A stretch of DNA of 64,000 nucleotides from Alloyangia pacifica (GCF_003111685.1 NZ_CP022190.1:582001-646000); one strand, 5' to 3'. Numbered from the stretch's first letter, positions 34,151 through 44,644 are shown. The notes: generated by a model from the sequence alone, not told the origin. Numbers and translations are program-made.

Positions 34151-36505
34151 TCAGGCTCCGGCGGGCTGGACGAGGTTGGCGAGCAGGCGGAAGGCGCCGG
34201 GTACCAGCTTGTCGAGCTGGTGATGCAGGACAAGCCCGGTGTGGGTGTGCCTTCCTTTGCCGATCCGGCCTGAAACGAGACTGCCGAGCAGCGGCGCCTC
34301 GCCCGCATCGTGCATCGAGAGCAAAGGCGCGTAGCAGGGCGCCCAGTCGGCGGCGAAATAGAGGCCCCGCTCCTTGTCCCAGCCGGTCCAGTCGCTTTCA
34401 GTGATAAGGTTCGGTGTGGTCAGGAGCGGGTGCCGCGGCTCAAGCACGGTCACAGGGGCGCCCGCATTGGTGACGCGCCAGCGCAGCGAGGGGGTGCCGA
34501 TCCGCATCGGCCGCGGCGGGGTGGCCTCAGAGTGCCAGCCTTGGTCGGCACGCTGGTAGAGCGTGACCAGGTGTCCGCCGCGCTCGACGAACCGGTGGAG
34601 CCGCGGGATCGCGGCGCGCAGGTCGGCGCGGTTGCCAAAGGCGACAACACCGACCAGCACCGTTGTGAAGCCAGCGAAGTCCTCATCGGAAGGGATCTCG
34701 TCCATGATGCGCACATCGGCTCCGAGCTCTTGCAGCCAGTGGCCGACGTTATCTCCGCTGCCGATGTAAGCGATTGTCGCCGCCTCGGGCAGCGCGAGGT
34801 CGAGGCTCAGCACGCGAAGCTGGGCCGCTTCGTGCAACGCGAAATCGCCGACATGCGGATAGCTGCCCCGGCTCTCGGTGAAGGCAGGCGCGCCGTCGAT
34901 GCGCGGGGTGAAAGTCGCGAGCCCCGGCGTTTCGCTCAGCGGCGTGAGGGTGAGTTGACGGCCTGTCTGATCGACAGCCCAGCCCTCGACCGTGTCAAGG
35001 GTCACCGGCGCCTCGGAGGAGAGCGTCGCGGTGAGGGGCTTGGGTGTGCCAAGACGCCGGAGAAAGGCAGCCGGGCGCGCAGCAAGGATCTGCGCCGGGA
35101 GGATCGCTGGCGGGTGCTCGAAATCACGAGCAAGCGAAACCTCACGCCCACCGATCCGCGCTGCGATCTTGACGTGCGGACCATTGCCGCCGAGCGGATC
35201 GAAACGGTCGGAGAACTGACTGGGCAGCGCCATGTCGCGGGGCAGGGCGACGGGGATCGTCGTGAGGCCGGGCTGAAGTGGCTGCGCTTCGTCGGCGCAG
35301 CCGGGAATGCGGGACCGGGCGGAGACTTCTTCGGCAAGCGTCGGCGCGGGCTGATGCAGAGTCAGAGACGCGCAGTCACCCGGGGCCAGCCGGGTCGGCG
35401 CGAGGGCGCAGACCGGCGTGAGGGCGGCGGCCTCGAAAAGGGCGTGGGCAATCTCGCGGCGCTTGCGCGCAAGGCGGTGGCTATGGGCTTCGGCGAATTC
35501 GGGGGTGGTGCTTGCGGCGGCGGACTCCAGCGCCGCGTCAGCAGTGGCGAGCGCGGCAATGATCGCGTCGCGACGCGGAAAGGCCGCCTGTGCGCTGGTG
35601 ATCGCGGCGGCCGCGTCCCCCAGCGCTGCCGCGGCGGGGCCTGCGAGCGCGGCAAGCTCGGGCAGCGTCGCGGGGATGCCTTCGGCCAGCCTGCGCTCGG
35701 CACGACCATTGGTCAGGTGCAGCTCCCAGACCCGCTGCGGAGTGTCGGACCAGCCGCCCATCCCCTGCGAGGCATGTCGGCGGCGCGACCACTGCCCGAT
35801 CTCCTGATAAGGAACGCCGCGCGCGGGATCGCAGGGCGTGGCCTCGACGCGGAGCGTCGCCGCGGGGGGCGGAAGGGTGTCGTCGTAGGTGCCCCCGCCG
35901 CCGCCCCAGGCAGGAAGATAGGCATGCGAAACCCGCCACGGGGCGAGAGGGCTGCCTCTCAGCGCGCCGGGGTCCGCGGCCAGCGCGACGGCGGCCAGCG
36001 CCGCGCGCGTCATCGCCCGGTGATGGCCGTGCTGCCCTGGAACATCAAGGAAGGTCGGCAGGATCACGTCGGGGCGGTAGCGGCGATAGGCCAGTGCCAG
36101 CCGCTCGGTGATCAGCGCCTTGCCCCAGCGGGCGAAGGTGTCGTCGCCATCCTTGGAGAAACCGAAATCATGTACCGGATCAGAAGGGCCGAAGCCGAGC
36201 CACGCCACGTCGCAGTCAAGCACTCGCGCGGCCTCCTCCATCTCGCGGCTGCGCAGCACGCCGAGCAGCGCGCCGCGTTCCGGTCCCAGCGCGTTCTGGC
36301 CGCCCTCACCGCGCGTCGAGCAGGCGATCACCACGCGGTGCCCGAGCCCGTGCCGCAGCCATGCCATGAGCCCGCTGTGCTCGTCGTCGGGATGGGCGCC
36401 GGTGTTCATGACGGTCAGGCATCCGGAAAGCCGCGAGAGCGCGGTATCGAGTCGCATCAGCGCGGGCTGTGCTTCGCGCCGGGCGAGGCGGTCCTGGATC
36501 GTCAT
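34151..36505 (-). CDS. Large PIG-L family N-acetylglucosaminyl deacetylase-like protein
   Basis: A 784-residue protein. Residues about 30-190 form a PIG-L/LmbE deacetylase domain with the zinc motif AHPDDE and partner residues in TRGEGGQN and VPGQHGHHRAM; these enzymes deacetylate GlcNAc-containing molecules. The rest is a beta-rich middle region and a C-terminal glutamine-amidotransferase-like fold (about 590-780; VLVGVVAFGNRADLRAAIPRLHRFVERGGHLV). Ordinary PIG-L enzymes are 220-300 residues, so this is a large multidomain version. No signal peptide seen. Transcribed with, and 12 bases after, the ROK regulator, divergent from the sugar ABC operon. Confidence 0.9.
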   Translation of the reverse strand: MTIQDRLARREAQPALMRLDTALSRLSGCLTVMNTGAHPDDEHSGLMAWLRHGLGHRVVIACSTRGEGGQNALGPERGALLGVLRSREMEEAARVLDCDVAWLGFGPSDPVHDFGFSKDGDDTFARWGKALITERLALAYRRYRPDVILPTFLDVPGQHGHHRAMTRAALAAVALAADPGALRGSPLAPWRVSHAYLPAWGGGGGTYDDTLPPPAATLRVEATPCDPARGVPYQEIGQWSRRRHASQGMGGWSDTPQRVWELHLTNGRAERRLAEGIPATLPELAALAGPAAAALGDAAAAITSAQAAFPRRDAIIAALATADAALESAAASTTPEFAEAHSHRLARKRREIAHALFEAAALTPVCALAPTRLAPGDCASLTLHQPAPTLAEEVSARSRIPGCADEAQPLQPGLTTIPVALPRDMALPSQFSDRFDPLGGNGPHVKIAARIGGREVSLARDFEHPPAILPAQILAARPAAFLRRLGTPKPLTATLSSEAPVTLDTVEGWAVDQTGRQLTLTPLSETPGLATFTPRIDGAPAFTESRGSYPHVGDFALHEAAQLRVLSLDLALPEAATIAYIGSGDNVGHWLQELGADVRIMDEIPSDEDFAGFTTVLVGVVAFGNRADLRAAIPRLHRFVERGGHLVTLYQRADQGWHSEATPPRPMRIGTPSLRWRVTNAGAPVTVLEPRHPLLTTPNLITESDWTGWDKERGLYFAADWAPCYAPLLSMHDAGEAPLLGSLVSGRIGKGRHTHTGLVLHHQLDKLVPGAFRLLANLVQPAGA

Positions 36506-36517
36506 CTTTGTCTCCTG

Positions 36518-37756
36518 TCAGTCAGTCGTGGGCACGAGACTGTCCTCGGCCCGGTCGAGGCGGGGCGTGATCGCGTTGAAAAAGGGCAGGGCGGCGGCGC
36601 CGAGCGCGGCCGAAGCCTGCCCCGTCTGCCCGCGCTGGACCCGCGGCAGTGTGCGGTCGGCACGGTTCGCGACGGTCGAGGGGATCGTCAGGCGTTCGAC
36701 CAGGGCATCGAGCACAGCGCCCGGCAGCTTGCCCCCGATGATGACGGTCTGCGGATCAAAGATGTTCTCGACGATGCCAATCATTGCCGACAAGTGCTGA
36801 GCCGCTGTGGCAAGCCACTCGTCCAGCACCGGGTGCCCGTCGCGGTGATGTCGCCGTAGGTCGTCCAGCGTGACGGGCTCTCCAGCGGCTTCCAGCATCT
36901 CGCGCAGCCGATGCAGCGAGGCGTAGCGCTCGAGGCAGCCGGACTGTCCGCATTGGCAGGGTCGCCCTCCGGGGGCGACGACGATGTGGCCGATCTCACC
37001 GGCGTTGCCAAATGCCCCGCGCAGCGGCTGGTCGTCGATGATCGCGCCGAGGCCGGTGCCCGCGCCGAAATAGACCTGGCAGAAATGCGAGACGTTCTGT
37101 CCCTTGCCAAACAGCAGCTCGCCAACGGCGGCGGCATTGGCATCGTTGTCGACGTAGACCGGAACGCCGCAGCGCTGCGCCAGATCCTGCGCCACTGCGA
37201 GCTCGGTCCAGCCGTGCAGCGTTGTAGGCCCGACACCGGACAGGCCTTCGATTCCGAAGGGGCCGGGCATCACGACGCCGATCCCCATGACCTGCCCGGG
37301 AAAGTCCGCGCGCAGCCGAGCGACGCTGTCGGCCACCAGCGAAAGCACCGGGCCGGAGGCCATGTCGGGCAGCGGGATATGGGCCTCGTGGCGCAGGTTG
37401 CCGCCGATGTCGAGAACGGTGACGGTCAATTCGCCCACCGCAATCTCGAAGCCGAGGGTGATGGCGCCGTCGGGGTTCAGGGCGTACTGGATGGGCGGCA
37501 GTCCGCGTCCGCTGCGCAGCCGGCCGAGGTCGAGCAACAGCCCTTCGGCCATCAGATCCTCGATGATATTGCCGACCGCCTGGGTCGAGATCTGCGCCAG
37601 ATCTGCCATGGCCTTGCGGCCCATCGGGCCGTTGCGGCGGAGCAACTCCAGCACGACCCGGCGGTTGTGGCTGCGGTTGCGGCCGGGGTTCTTTCCCATG
37701 GCGACACTGACCGGGGTGCGAGCACGCGGGACTCCCGTCTTGCTTGGAGGCGGCAC
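36518..37756 (-). CDS. ROK-family transcriptional repressor (NagC/XylR-like)
   Basis: A 412-residue regulator with an N-terminal winged helix (NRRVVLELLRRNGPMGRKAMADLAQISTQAVGNII) and a C-terminal ROK sugar-binding domain, including VDNDANAAAVGE, GAGTGLGAIID and the zinc motif GHIVVAPGGRPCQCGQSGCLE. I prefer GTG 37756, with AAGGA upstream, over the internal ATG 37699, which lacks a ribosome-binding site. It diverges from the sugar transporter operon at 38000 and should repress it in the absence of an amino-sugar ligand. Confidence 0.9.
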   Translation of the reverse strand: MPPPSKTGVPRARTPVSVAMGKNPGRNRSHNRRVVLELLRRNGPMGRKAMADLAQISTQAVGNIIEDLMAEGLLLDLGRLRSGRGLPPIQYALNPDGAITLGFEIAVGELTVTVLDIGGNLRHEAHIPLPDMASGPVLSLVADSVARLRADFPGQVMGIGVVMPGPFGIEGLSGVGPTTLHGWTELAVAQDLAQRCGVPVYVDNDANAAAVGELLFGKGQNVSHFCQVYFGAGTGLGAIIDDQPLRGAFGNAGEIGHIVVAPGGRPCQCGQSGCLERYASLHRLREMLEAAGEPVTLDDLRRHHRDGHPVLDEWLATAAQHLSAMIGIVENIFDPQTVIIGGKLPGAVLDALVERLTIPSTVANRADRTLPRVQRGQTGQASAALGAAALPFFNAITPRLDRAEDSLVPTTD

Positions 37757-37834
37757 TGTTTTGTCCTTCTTGTTGCCAGAGAGCGGAATTCTGCGGACCT
37801 CCGGCGTCGCGTAAACGCTGGCATGGCTCAAAAG

Positions 37835-37852
37835 ATAACTCAAGTAACTTAT
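37835..37852. promoter_or_regulatory. Candidate ROK operator and promoter region
   Basis: An 18-base imperfect AT-rich dyad (ATAACTCAAGTAACTTAT, symmetric at ATAA...TTAT and several inner bases) is followed by ATTTTATTTGACA, which supplies a -35-like TTGACA at 37858-37863 for the rightward operon. NagC/Mlc-type sites are similarly AT-rich dyads. Position between the divergent genes fits. Confidence 0.35.
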
Positions 37853-37999
37853 TTTATTTGACAGCTCGGGGCGCGATGCGACAGCCTGCGGGTGGTCGGG
37901 CGGCTCAGCGTCACGGCTCACGGCGCGGCAGGCGGCTCCGGTCGGACTGGACAAGCGCGGACAAAGGGCGGCGACGCGCCGTCTCCAACGGAGGTAAAC

Positions 38000-39247
38000 A
38001 TGAAACCAGCACTGATGAAGGCCGGCCTTCTCGCCGGTGCCGCGGTCTTCGGCGCCCATGCGGCGGCCGCGGACGTCGAGATCGAATACTGGCAGTATAT
38101 CTACGAGACCCGCGTGACGGCGATGGATCAGCTCATCGAGAAATTCGAGGCGCAGAACCCCGGCATCACGGTGAAGCAGGTGACCTTCCCCTACGCGGAC
38201 TACCAGACCCGCGTGATCGCCGCGAACATGGCGCGCAAGGGGCCCGACGTGCTGCAACTCTTCTATGGCTGGACGGACAACTTCGTGAACGGCGGCGTGC
38301 TGCAGCCCCTGCCGAAGGATGCCTTTCCGGACGAGATGATCGAATCCGAGTTCTTCCCGATCGTCGGCGCCATGAAGCGCGGCGACGACTACTACGGCTT
38401 GCCCACCGCGGTGCGCTCGCTGGCGCTTTTCTACAACAAGGCGCTGTTCGAGAAGGCCGGGATCGAGAAGCCGCCCGCGACGCTCGACGAGCTGGTCGAT
38501 ACCGCCGTGAAGTTGACGGAAACGGATGCGGGGGGCAACTTCACCACCGTCGGGATGACGGTCGAGATGGGCGGACAGGACCACCAGTGGTGGCGCGAAG
38601 TGCTCGTGCGCCAGTTCGGTGGTGAGCCCTATAACGACGATTACACCAAGGTCACCTACGACAGCGAGGCGGGCATCGCCGCGACAAAATGGTACACAGA
38701 CCTGGCGACCGAGCATAAGGTCGGCGCCACGGGATTCATGGACGAGGGTCAAGCCGCGTTCCGTGCCGGGCGCGCCGGGATGACCATCGACGGAACCTTC
38801 CGCCTCGGCTCCTTCTCCTCGATCGAAGATTTCGAATGGGGCGTTGCCGAGCTTCCGGCGAACGCCGAGGGGCTGCGCTCGAACTACGCCTCCTATTTTG
38901 CCAACGGCATCGGTGCCGGGGCCGAGGGAGAGGAGCTGGACGCCGCGACGAAGTTCCTGACCTACCTGACGTCGCCCGAAGCGATGCAGCTCTGGCTCGA
39001 GGTGGTGGGCGAGCTTCCCGCGCGCCCCGAGGCCGCGCTCACCGAGGAGAACCTCGCCGATCCGGTATACGGTCCGTTCCTCGCGGGTCTCGAATACGCC
39101 CACACCACGACCTTCTTCGACGAGCAGGCGCAGCGACAGGTGACCATGGACATGGCCAACCGTGTGTTCCTGCAGGGGCAGTCGGTCGAGGAGTCGGTGG
39201 CCGAGGCCGCGGCCGAGGAACAGGCGATCCTCGATCGCTTCCACTGA
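38000..39247 (+). CDS. Sugar ABC transporter substrate-binding protein
   Basis: A 415-residue secreted protein of SBP_bac_1 (carbohydrate uptake type 1). Start at ATG 38000 with GGAGG upstream and a Sec signal (MKPALMKAGLLAGAAVFGAHAAAA). IEYWQYIYE, the AMDQLIEKFEAQNPGITVK segment, GLPTAVRSLALFYNK and the sugar-stacking aromatic residues are typical. First gene of an eight-gene-strong rightward locus for amino-sugar use. Confidence 0.93.
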   Translation: MKPALMKAGLLAGAAVFGAHAAAADVEIEYWQYIYETRVTAMDQLIEKFEAQNPGITVKQVTFPYADYQTRVIAANMARKGPDVLQLFYGWTDNFVNGGVLQPLPKDAFPDEMIESEFFPIVGAMKRGDDYYGLPTAVRSLALFYNKALFEKAGIEKPPATLDELVDTAVKLTETDAGGNFTTVGMTVEMGGQDHQWWREVLVRQFGGEPYNDDYTKVTYDSEAGIAATKWYTDLATEHKVGATGFMDEGQAAFRAGRAGMTIDGTFRLGSFSSIEDFEWGVAELPANAEGLRSNYASYFANGIGAGAEGEELDAATKFLTYLTSPEAMQLWLEVVGELPARPEAALTEENLADPVYGPFLAGLEYAHTTTFFDEQAQRQVTMDMANRVFLQGQSVEESVAEAAAEEQAILDRFH

Positions 39248-39275
39248 GGCACGGGCAGCGGAGGGCGGAACCGAC

Positions 39276-40193
39276 ATGGCGTTCGACGACACCACACGTG
39301 CGGCCAGGGCGCCGCGCCTCAGCATGCGGACACGCCGCGCACTCTGGGTATGGGCCTTCCTGGCCCTTCCCGTCCTTTTCTACGCGGTCATCCGGTTCTA
39401 CCCGACGCTCGACGCCTTTCGGCTGTCGTTTACCGACTGGAACTTGATGTCGCCGCCAAAGTTCATCGGGCTCAAGAACTACCGCGAGATGTTCGCCTCC
39501 GCGGACTTCTGGCAGGTCTTTCGCAACACCTTCGCCTATTTGGTCATCGGCACGCCGATCAGCCTCGTGCTGTCGTTCACCGTGGCCTATTTCCTCGACC
39601 GGATACGCTTTGGCCATGCCTTCCTGCGGGCGCTCTACTTCCTGCCCTACATCACCACCGCCTCGGCCATGGCCTGGGTCTGGCGCTGGTTCTACCAGCC
39701 CGCGCCAACCGGCGTGATCAACTCGGTGCTGGGCGCGCTCGGCATGGGGCAGATGGACTTCCTGCGCTCGACCACCTGGGCGCTGCCCTCGATCATGGTG
39801 ACGGCGATCTGGGCCGGGCTCGGCTTCCAGGTCATCATCTTCATGGCCGGGCTGCGGTCGATCCCGCAGACCTACTACGAGGCGGCGCGTATCGACGGCG
39901 TCGGAGACTGGGCGATCCTGCGCAAGATCACCCTGCCGCTGCTGAAGCCGACAACGGTCTTTCTGGTGGTCTTCTCGTCGATCGGCTTCCTGCGCATCTT
40001 CGACCAGGTCTACAACATGACCACCAACGATCCGGGCGGGCCGCTGGGCACGACCAAGCCGCTGGTGCTGATGATCTACCAGACCGCCTTCAATTCCTAC
40101 CAGATGGGCGCGGCCGCGGCACAGACCGTGGTGCTGTTCACCATCCTGCTGCTGATCTCGCTGCTGCAACTCTGGATCCTGAGGAGCCGCTGA
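39276..40193 (+). CDS. Sugar ABC transporter permease (MalF-type)
   Basis: A 305-residue permease with six helices and the EAA loop YYEAARIDGVGDWAILRKITLPLLKP. I start it at ATG 39276 with GGAGGG upstream; the open frame upstream lacks homology. It overlaps the next permease by one base (TGATG). Confidence 0.93.
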   Translation: MAFDDTTRAARAPRLSMRTRRALWVWAFLALPVLFYAVIRFYPTLDAFRLSFTDWNLMSPPKFIGLKNYREMFASADFWQVFRNTFAYLVIGTPISLVLSFTVAYFLDRIRFGHAFLRALYFLPYITTASAMAWVWRWFYQPAPTGVINSVLGALGMGQMDFLRSTTWALPSIMVTAIWAGLGFQVIIFMAGLRSIPQTYYEAARIDGVGDWAILRKITLPLLKPTTVFLVVFSSIGFLRIFDQVYNMTTNDPGGPLGTTKPLVLMIYQTAFNSYQMGAAAAQTVVLFTILLLISLLQLWILRSR

Positions 40194-41059
40194 TGGCCGT
40201 CGTGGAAACTTCCGCCGCCGAGGCCCGTGCCGGGCTGCCCATGTCGAAGATCCGGCCCGCGCGCATCCTGCTCTGGACGGTGCTGTTCATCGGCGGGATG
40301 CTGATGATCACGCCGATCCTGTTCATGTTCTCGACCTCTCTGAAGAGCGCCGGGCAGATCTATGACCTGCGCCTGATCCCCCAGGATCCAAGCTTCGCCA
40401 ACTACGTCGAGGTGCTCTCGGAGGGGAAATTCTTCCGCTGGTTCCTGAACTCCAGCCTCGTCGCGGTCTGCGTCACCCTGTCGAACTGCTTCTTCGACAG
40501 CCTCGTCGGCTACACGCTCGCCAAGTTCCGCTTCCGCGGCCGTCAGTTCGTGTTCATCGCCATCCTCTCGACGCTGATGATCCCGACCGAGATGCTGGTG
40601 ATCCCGTGGTACCTCATGGCCTCGAACCTCGGCTGGCTCGACACCTACTGGGGCATCATGTTCCCCGGCATGATGACCGCCTTCGGCACCTTTCTGATGA
40701 AGCAGTTCTTCGAGACCGTGCCCGACGATTTCATCGAGGCGGCGCGGATCGATGGGCTCAACGAGTTCACCATCTGGTGGCGCATCGCGATGCCGCTGGT
40801 CACCCCAGCGCTCTCGGCGCTCGCGATCTTCACCTTCCTCGGCAACTGGACCGCCTTCTTCTGGCCGCTGATCTCGATCACCTCGAGCGAGCTTTACACG
40901 CTTCCGGTGGGGCTCACCTCCTTCGCGGTGGAGCAGTCGATCCAGTGGGAGATGATCATGACCGGCGCGGCGCTGGCCACGATCCCGACGCTGATCGTCT
41001 TCCTGCTGCTGCAACGCTACATCGTCCGCGGCGTCATGCTGGCGGGCCTGAAAGGATGA
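40193..41059 (+). CDS. Sugar ABC transporter permease (MalG-type)
   Basis: A 288-residue permease with the CUT1 EAA loop FIEAARIDGLNEFTIWWRIAMPLVTPALSAL and six helices. Start ATG 40193 shares a base with the previous stop; its stop overlaps the next gene by four bases. Partner of the MalF-type subunit. Confidence 0.93.
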   Translation: MAVVETSAAEARAGLPMSKIRPARILLWTVLFIGGMLMITPILFMFSTSLKSAGQIYDLRLIPQDPSFANYVEVLSEGKFFRWFLNSSLVAVCVTLSNCFFDSLVGYTLAKFRFRGRQFVFIAILSTLMIPTEMLVIPWYLMASNLGWLDTYWGIMFPGMMTAFGTFLMKQFFETVPDDFIEAARIDGLNEFTIWWRIAMPLVTPALSALAIFTFLGNWTAFFWPLISITSSELYTLPVGLTSFAVEQSIQWEMIMTGAALATIPTLIVFLLLQRYIVRGVMLAGLKG

Positions 41060-42573
41060 CCGGCATGACCGATCCTAGCCACGCCGACACCTCGGTGTTC
41101 CCCGACCCGGTCTACAAGGACACGGTGCTCGCTCCGCTCTTCGCTCATGCCAAGGACGATCACGCCGAGGGCTTCCGCCGCATCGACCGGGCGCATCTGG
41201 TCATGCTCGTGCGCACCGGCATCCTGCCGCGCGCCGTGGCGGCTGAGATCGCCCGGGCGCTCGTCGCCATCGATGCCGAGATCGACCCGGCCGAGCTCGT
41301 CTATACCGGCGAGGTCGAGGACTATTTCTTCCTGCGCGAGGCCGAACTGAAGACGCGCGTCGGCCCCGACACCGGCGGGCGGCTGCACACGGCGCGCTCG
41401 CGCAACGACATCGACCACACGCTGTTCAAGATGGCCCTCAAGGCGCGGATCGATGCGCTGCTGGCCGAGGCGCGGGCGCTGCTGGCCGCCCTGACCGAGA
41501 CCGCCGCGCGCGAGGCGGAGACGCTGATCGTCGCCTACACCCACGGCCAGCCTGCCCAGCCCACCACCTTCGGGCATTACCTCGGCGCGGCGATCGAGGT
41601 GCTGATCCGTGACATGGCGCGGCTCGAGGCGGCTCGCGAGATCTGCGATCTGTGCTCCATGGGGGCGGCGGCGATCACCACCTCGGGCTTCCCGCTCGAC
41701 CGCGCATTGGTGGCCGAACTGCTCGGCTTCGCCGCACCGCAGCGCAACTCCTATTCCTGCATCGCGGCGGTGGACTACACCACGGCGACCTATTCCGCGG
41801 TCGAGCTGATCTTCCTGCACCTCGGGCGGCTGGTGCAGGACCTTCAGGTCTGGTCGAGCTTCGAGGTCGCGCAGATCCACGTGCCCAATGCCTTCGTTCA
41901 GATCTCGTCGATCATGCCACAGAAGCGCAACCCGGTGCCCATCGAGCACATGCGCCACCTCGCGTCGCAGACGGTGGGCAAGGCACGGATGATGAAGGAC
42001 ATCATGCACAACACGCCCTTCACCGACATGAACGACAGCGAGGGCGAGAGCCAGTCGGCAGGCTACGGCGCCTTCGACACCGGCAGCCGGGTGCTGCGCC
42101 TGTTGGCGGCGCTGGTCCCGAGCCTGAGGGTCAACGAGGCCCGGGTCGCGGCCAACATCGACCGCGCCTGCATCACCATCACCGAGCTCGCCGACACGCT
42201 CGTCCGGCGCGAGGGGCTCTCGTTCCGGCTCGCGCACGAGATCGCCGCCGATACGGCGCGGGCGGTTGTGGCGGCAGAGACCAGCCTCGCGGCGGGCGGC
42301 TTCGCGCCCTTCGCCGCCGCCTTCGCCGCCCATGCCGGGCGTGCCTCCACCCTCGACGAGACGAGCTTTCGTGAGATCGTCTCGCCGCGTTACTTCGTGT
42401 CGGTGCGCGACCGGTTCGGCGGGCCCGCGCCCGCGGCCATGGCCGAGGCCCTCGCCAGTTACCGCGAGGCGCTGGCCGGGTTCACTGCGCGGGCCGAGGC
42501 ACTGGCCGCGAAGGAAACCCGCGCCGCCGCCGCGCTCGAGGCGGCATTCAACGAACTGACGGAGGCGCGCTGA
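41056..42573 (+). CDS. Argininosuccinate-lyase-like C-N lyase (fumarase/aspartase superfamily)
   Basis: A 505-residue lyase. Superfamily residues: [10 protein letters not shown] (111-120), [14 protein letters not shown] (162-175, proton-relay His/Thr) and the flexible catalytic loop [15 protein letters not shown] (284-298) with its Ser. The family cleaves N-(1,2-dicarboxyethyl) compounds to fumarate plus an amine. True ArgH proteins are about 460 residues and sit with arginine genes; this one is longer and embedded in a sugar operon between the permease and ATPase genes, so a catabolic substrate is more likely. The spacing of the motifs resembles EDDS lyase, a catabolic ArgH relative. I infer release of fumarate from an N-succinyl-type amino sugar or imino-dicarboxylate. 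Confidence 0.85.
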   Translation: MTGMTDPSHADTSVFPDPVYKDTVLAPLFAHAKDDHAEGFRRIDRAHLVMLVRTGILPRAVAAEIARALVAIDAEIDPAELVYTGEVEDYFFLREAELKTRVGPDTGGRLHTARSRNDIDHTLFKMALKARIDALLAEARALLAALTETAAREAETLIVAYTHGQPAQPTTFGHYLGAAIEVLIRDMARLEAAREICDLCSMGAAAITTSGFPLDRALVAELLGFAAPQRNSYSCIAAVDYTTATYSAVELIFLHLGRLVQDLQVWSSFEVAQIHVPNAFVQISSIMPQKRNPVPIEHMRHLASQTVGKARMMKDIMHNTPFTDMNDSEGESQSAGYGAFDTGSRVLRLLAALVPSLRVNEARVAANIDRACITITELADTLVRREGLSFRLAHEIAADTARAVVAAETSLAAGGFAPFAAAFAAHAGRASTLDETSFREIVSPRYFVSVRDRFGGPAPAAMAEALASYREALAGFTARAEALAAKETRAAAALEAAFNELTEAR

Positions 42574-43613
42574 TGGCCACCATCCAGCTGAGCAAGCTCA
42601 CCAAGGCCTACGGGCGCACCCGGGTGATCCACGGCATCGACCTCGACATCCCCGACGGCGAATTCGTGGTCTTCGTCGGCCCCTCGGGCTGCGGCAAGTC
42701 CACCACCCTGAGGATGATCGCCGGGCTCGAGGAGGTTTCGGACGGCGACATCTCCATCGGCGGCCGCCGGGTCAACGAGGTGGACCCCAAGCAGCGCGAC
42801 ATCGCCATGGTGTTCCAGAACTACGCGATCTATCCGCACATGAGCGTGCGCCAGAATATCGCCTTTGGCCTCTACACCTCGAAGCTGTCCAAGGCGGCAA
42901 AGGCGCAGCGCGTCGAGGAGGCGGCGGCGACGCTCGGGTTGACGCCGCTGCTCGAGCGGCGGCCATCGGCGCTGTCGGGCGGGCAGCGCCAGCGCGTGGC
43001 CATCGGGCGCGCCATGGTGCGCGACCCCGCGGCCTTTCTTTTCGACGAGCCGCTTTCCAACCTCGACGCACAACTCCGCGCGCAGATGCGCATCGAGATC
43101 AAGGCGCTGCACCAACGGCTCGGCACGACCATCGCCTACGTGACCCACGATCAGGTCGAGGCGATGACCATGGCCGACCGCATCGTGGTGATGCGTGACG
43201 GCCATATCCTGCAGGCCGCACCTCCTATGGAGATCTACGACAACCCGGTCGACATCTTCACCGCGCGCTTCATCGGCACCCCCTCGATGAACATTTTCCC
43301 GGCGCAACAGTCGGGCGGCGTGGTGACGCTGGCGGAAGGGGAACCGGCGGTGATGGCTGGCGTCCGGCCGCAGGATCTCAGGGTCGGCGTGCCCAGCAGG
43401 TCATCCGCCATTGTTCTTGAGGGCACCGTGACGGTCACCGAACCGCTCGGGCACGAGACGCTGGTGCATTTCACCGCGCAGGGCCACGACTTTATCGCAA
43501 GCGCGCCGGGCCATTCCGGCGCCGCACCTGGACAGCGGATCCAGGCCGGGGCGGCGGCGGGCACGGTCCATCTGTTCGACCCAGCGACCGAGAAGGCGGT
43601 GGGCCGGGCGTGA
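42573..43613 (+). CDS. Sugar ABC transporter ATP-binding protein (UgpC/MsmK-type)
   Basis: A 346-residue CUT1 ATPase: Walker [12 protein letters not shown]-loop [12 protein letters not shown], signature [14 protein letters not shown], Walker [12 protein letters not shown], switch TYVTHDQ-like [15 protein letters not shown] and C-terminal OB/TOBE domain from about 240. It is separated from the permeases by the lyase gene, which suggests that the lyase is an integral part of the locus. TGATG overlap upstream, GTGA overlap downstream. Confidence 0.94.
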   Translation: MATIQLSKLTKAYGRTRVIHGIDLDIPDGEFVVFVGPSGCGKSTTLRMIAGLEEVSDGDISIGGRRVNEVDPKQRDIAMVFQNYAIYPHMSVRQNIAFGLYTSKLSKAAKAQRVEEAAATLGLTPLLERRPSALSGGQRQRVAIGRAMVRDPAAFLFDEPLSNLDAQLRAQMRIEIKALHQRLGTTIAYVTHDQVEAMTMADRIVVMRDGHILQAAPPMEIYDNPVDIFTARFIGTPSMNIFPAQQSGGVVTLAEGEPAVMAGVRPQDLRVGVPSRSSAIVLEGTVTVTEPLGHETLVHFTAQGHDFIASAPGHSGAAPGQRIQAGAAAGTVHLFDPATEKAVGRA

Positions 43614-44644
43614 CGGGCTTCGATCTTTTCCTGACCTCCACGCGCGACCTCCCGGCTGCCGGTCGCCGGGACCTCGCCGGTCTGCTGCGCGGCGCGGACG
43701 TGTCCAAGGGCGCGCTTGATCCGCGGGCATGCTGCCTGTTCGGAGCGGATGTCGGCGGCACCAAGGTACAGTCGGTGCTCACCGATCTCGAGGGCACGGT
43801 CCTCGCAGAGGCGCGCGATGCGACCCCGCATGTGGGCGGCGATGCTGTTCTGGAGTTGATCTCGGACCATCTTGCCGCGCTCTGTTGCGGCAGGACGGTC
43901 GGCGCGGCGGGTGTCGGCTTGCCGGGTGCGATCGATCCGGTGACGGGCGTGCTCGCGCGCGCGCCCAACCTGCGCGGTCTCGAGGGGCGGGCGATGCCGG
44001 CGCTCCTGTCCGACCGGCTGGGGTTGCCGGTCGCGGTTGAGAATGACGTCAATCTGGCCGCCCTCGGCGAGAGCTGGCTTGGCCACGGGGCGCAGGGCTC
44101 TCGCGCTGCGGAAGCTGGGCTTGCCTTCATTGCGCTCGGAACCGGCATCGGCATGGGTCTCGCCTTCGGCGACCGGCTGCTGCGCGGCGTCGGCGGCGCC
44201 GCGGGAGAGATTGCCTGTCTGCCCATCGGTGGTGATCCTTACAGCCCGCGCGCCCGCAGCCTTGGCACGCTCGAAAGCGTGGTGGCGGGGCAGGTCCTCG
44301 TCGAGGACTACAGGGCGAGGGGCGGTGCCCGCGAGGGCAGCCTGCGGGATCTGAGCCGTGCTGGCGTCGCGGACCCGGTGCTTGACGCCACGCTCAACGT
44401 TCTCGCGGAAAGGCTCGCTTTGGCGGTCCTGTCGGTGGGCGCGGTGCTCGACCCGGCGCTTGTCGTTTTCGGCGGTGGCATCGGCTCGCGTCCGGAAATC
44501 GTGGCCCGGGTGGGCGAGGCGCTGGCCCGTCTCGGCGCGCCGGTGCCGGAGCTGCGGATCAGCCTGCTCGGCAATCGCGCCGGTGCGATCGGCGCGGTGC
44601 GCGCGGCGCGGCTTGCGCTGGCCGATGCGCTGGAGCGGCCATGA
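43610..44644 (+). CDS. ROK-family sugar kinase
   Basis: A 344-residue protein with no DNA-binding domain, so a kinase rather than a repressor. It shows [16 protein letters not shown] (ATP site), [22 protein letters not shown] (catalytic Asp in the END motif) and [34 protein letters not shown]. The CxCGxxGCxE zinc motif of many ROK kinases is missing. Starts at GTG 43610 overlapping the ATPase stop; about 40 residues precede the ATP site. In this locus it most likely phosphorylates glucosamine or a related amino sugar to feed NagB. Confidence 0.87.
   Translation: MTGFDLFLTSTRDLPAAGRRDLAGLLRGADVSKGALDPRACCLFGADVGGTKVQSVLTDLEGTVLAEARDATPHVGGDAVLELISDHLAALCCGRTVGAAGVGLPGAIDPVTGVLARAPNLRGLEGRAMPALLSDRLGLPVAVENDVNLAALGESWLGHGAQGSRAAEAGLAFIALGTGIGMGLAFGDRLLRGVGGAAGEIACLPIGGDPYSPRARSLGTLESVVAGQVLVEDYRARGGAREGSLRDLSRAGVADPVLDATLNVLAERLALAVLSVGAVLDPALVVFGGGIGSRPEIVARVGEALARLGAPVPELRISLLGNRAGAIGAVRAARLALADALERP

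Noticed and set aside
37757..39325. Long N-terminal extension of the ROK repressor frame (to 39325)
   Set aside because: The extension runs antisense through the sugar-binding-protein gene and has no homology. The repressor starts at 37756 or 37699.
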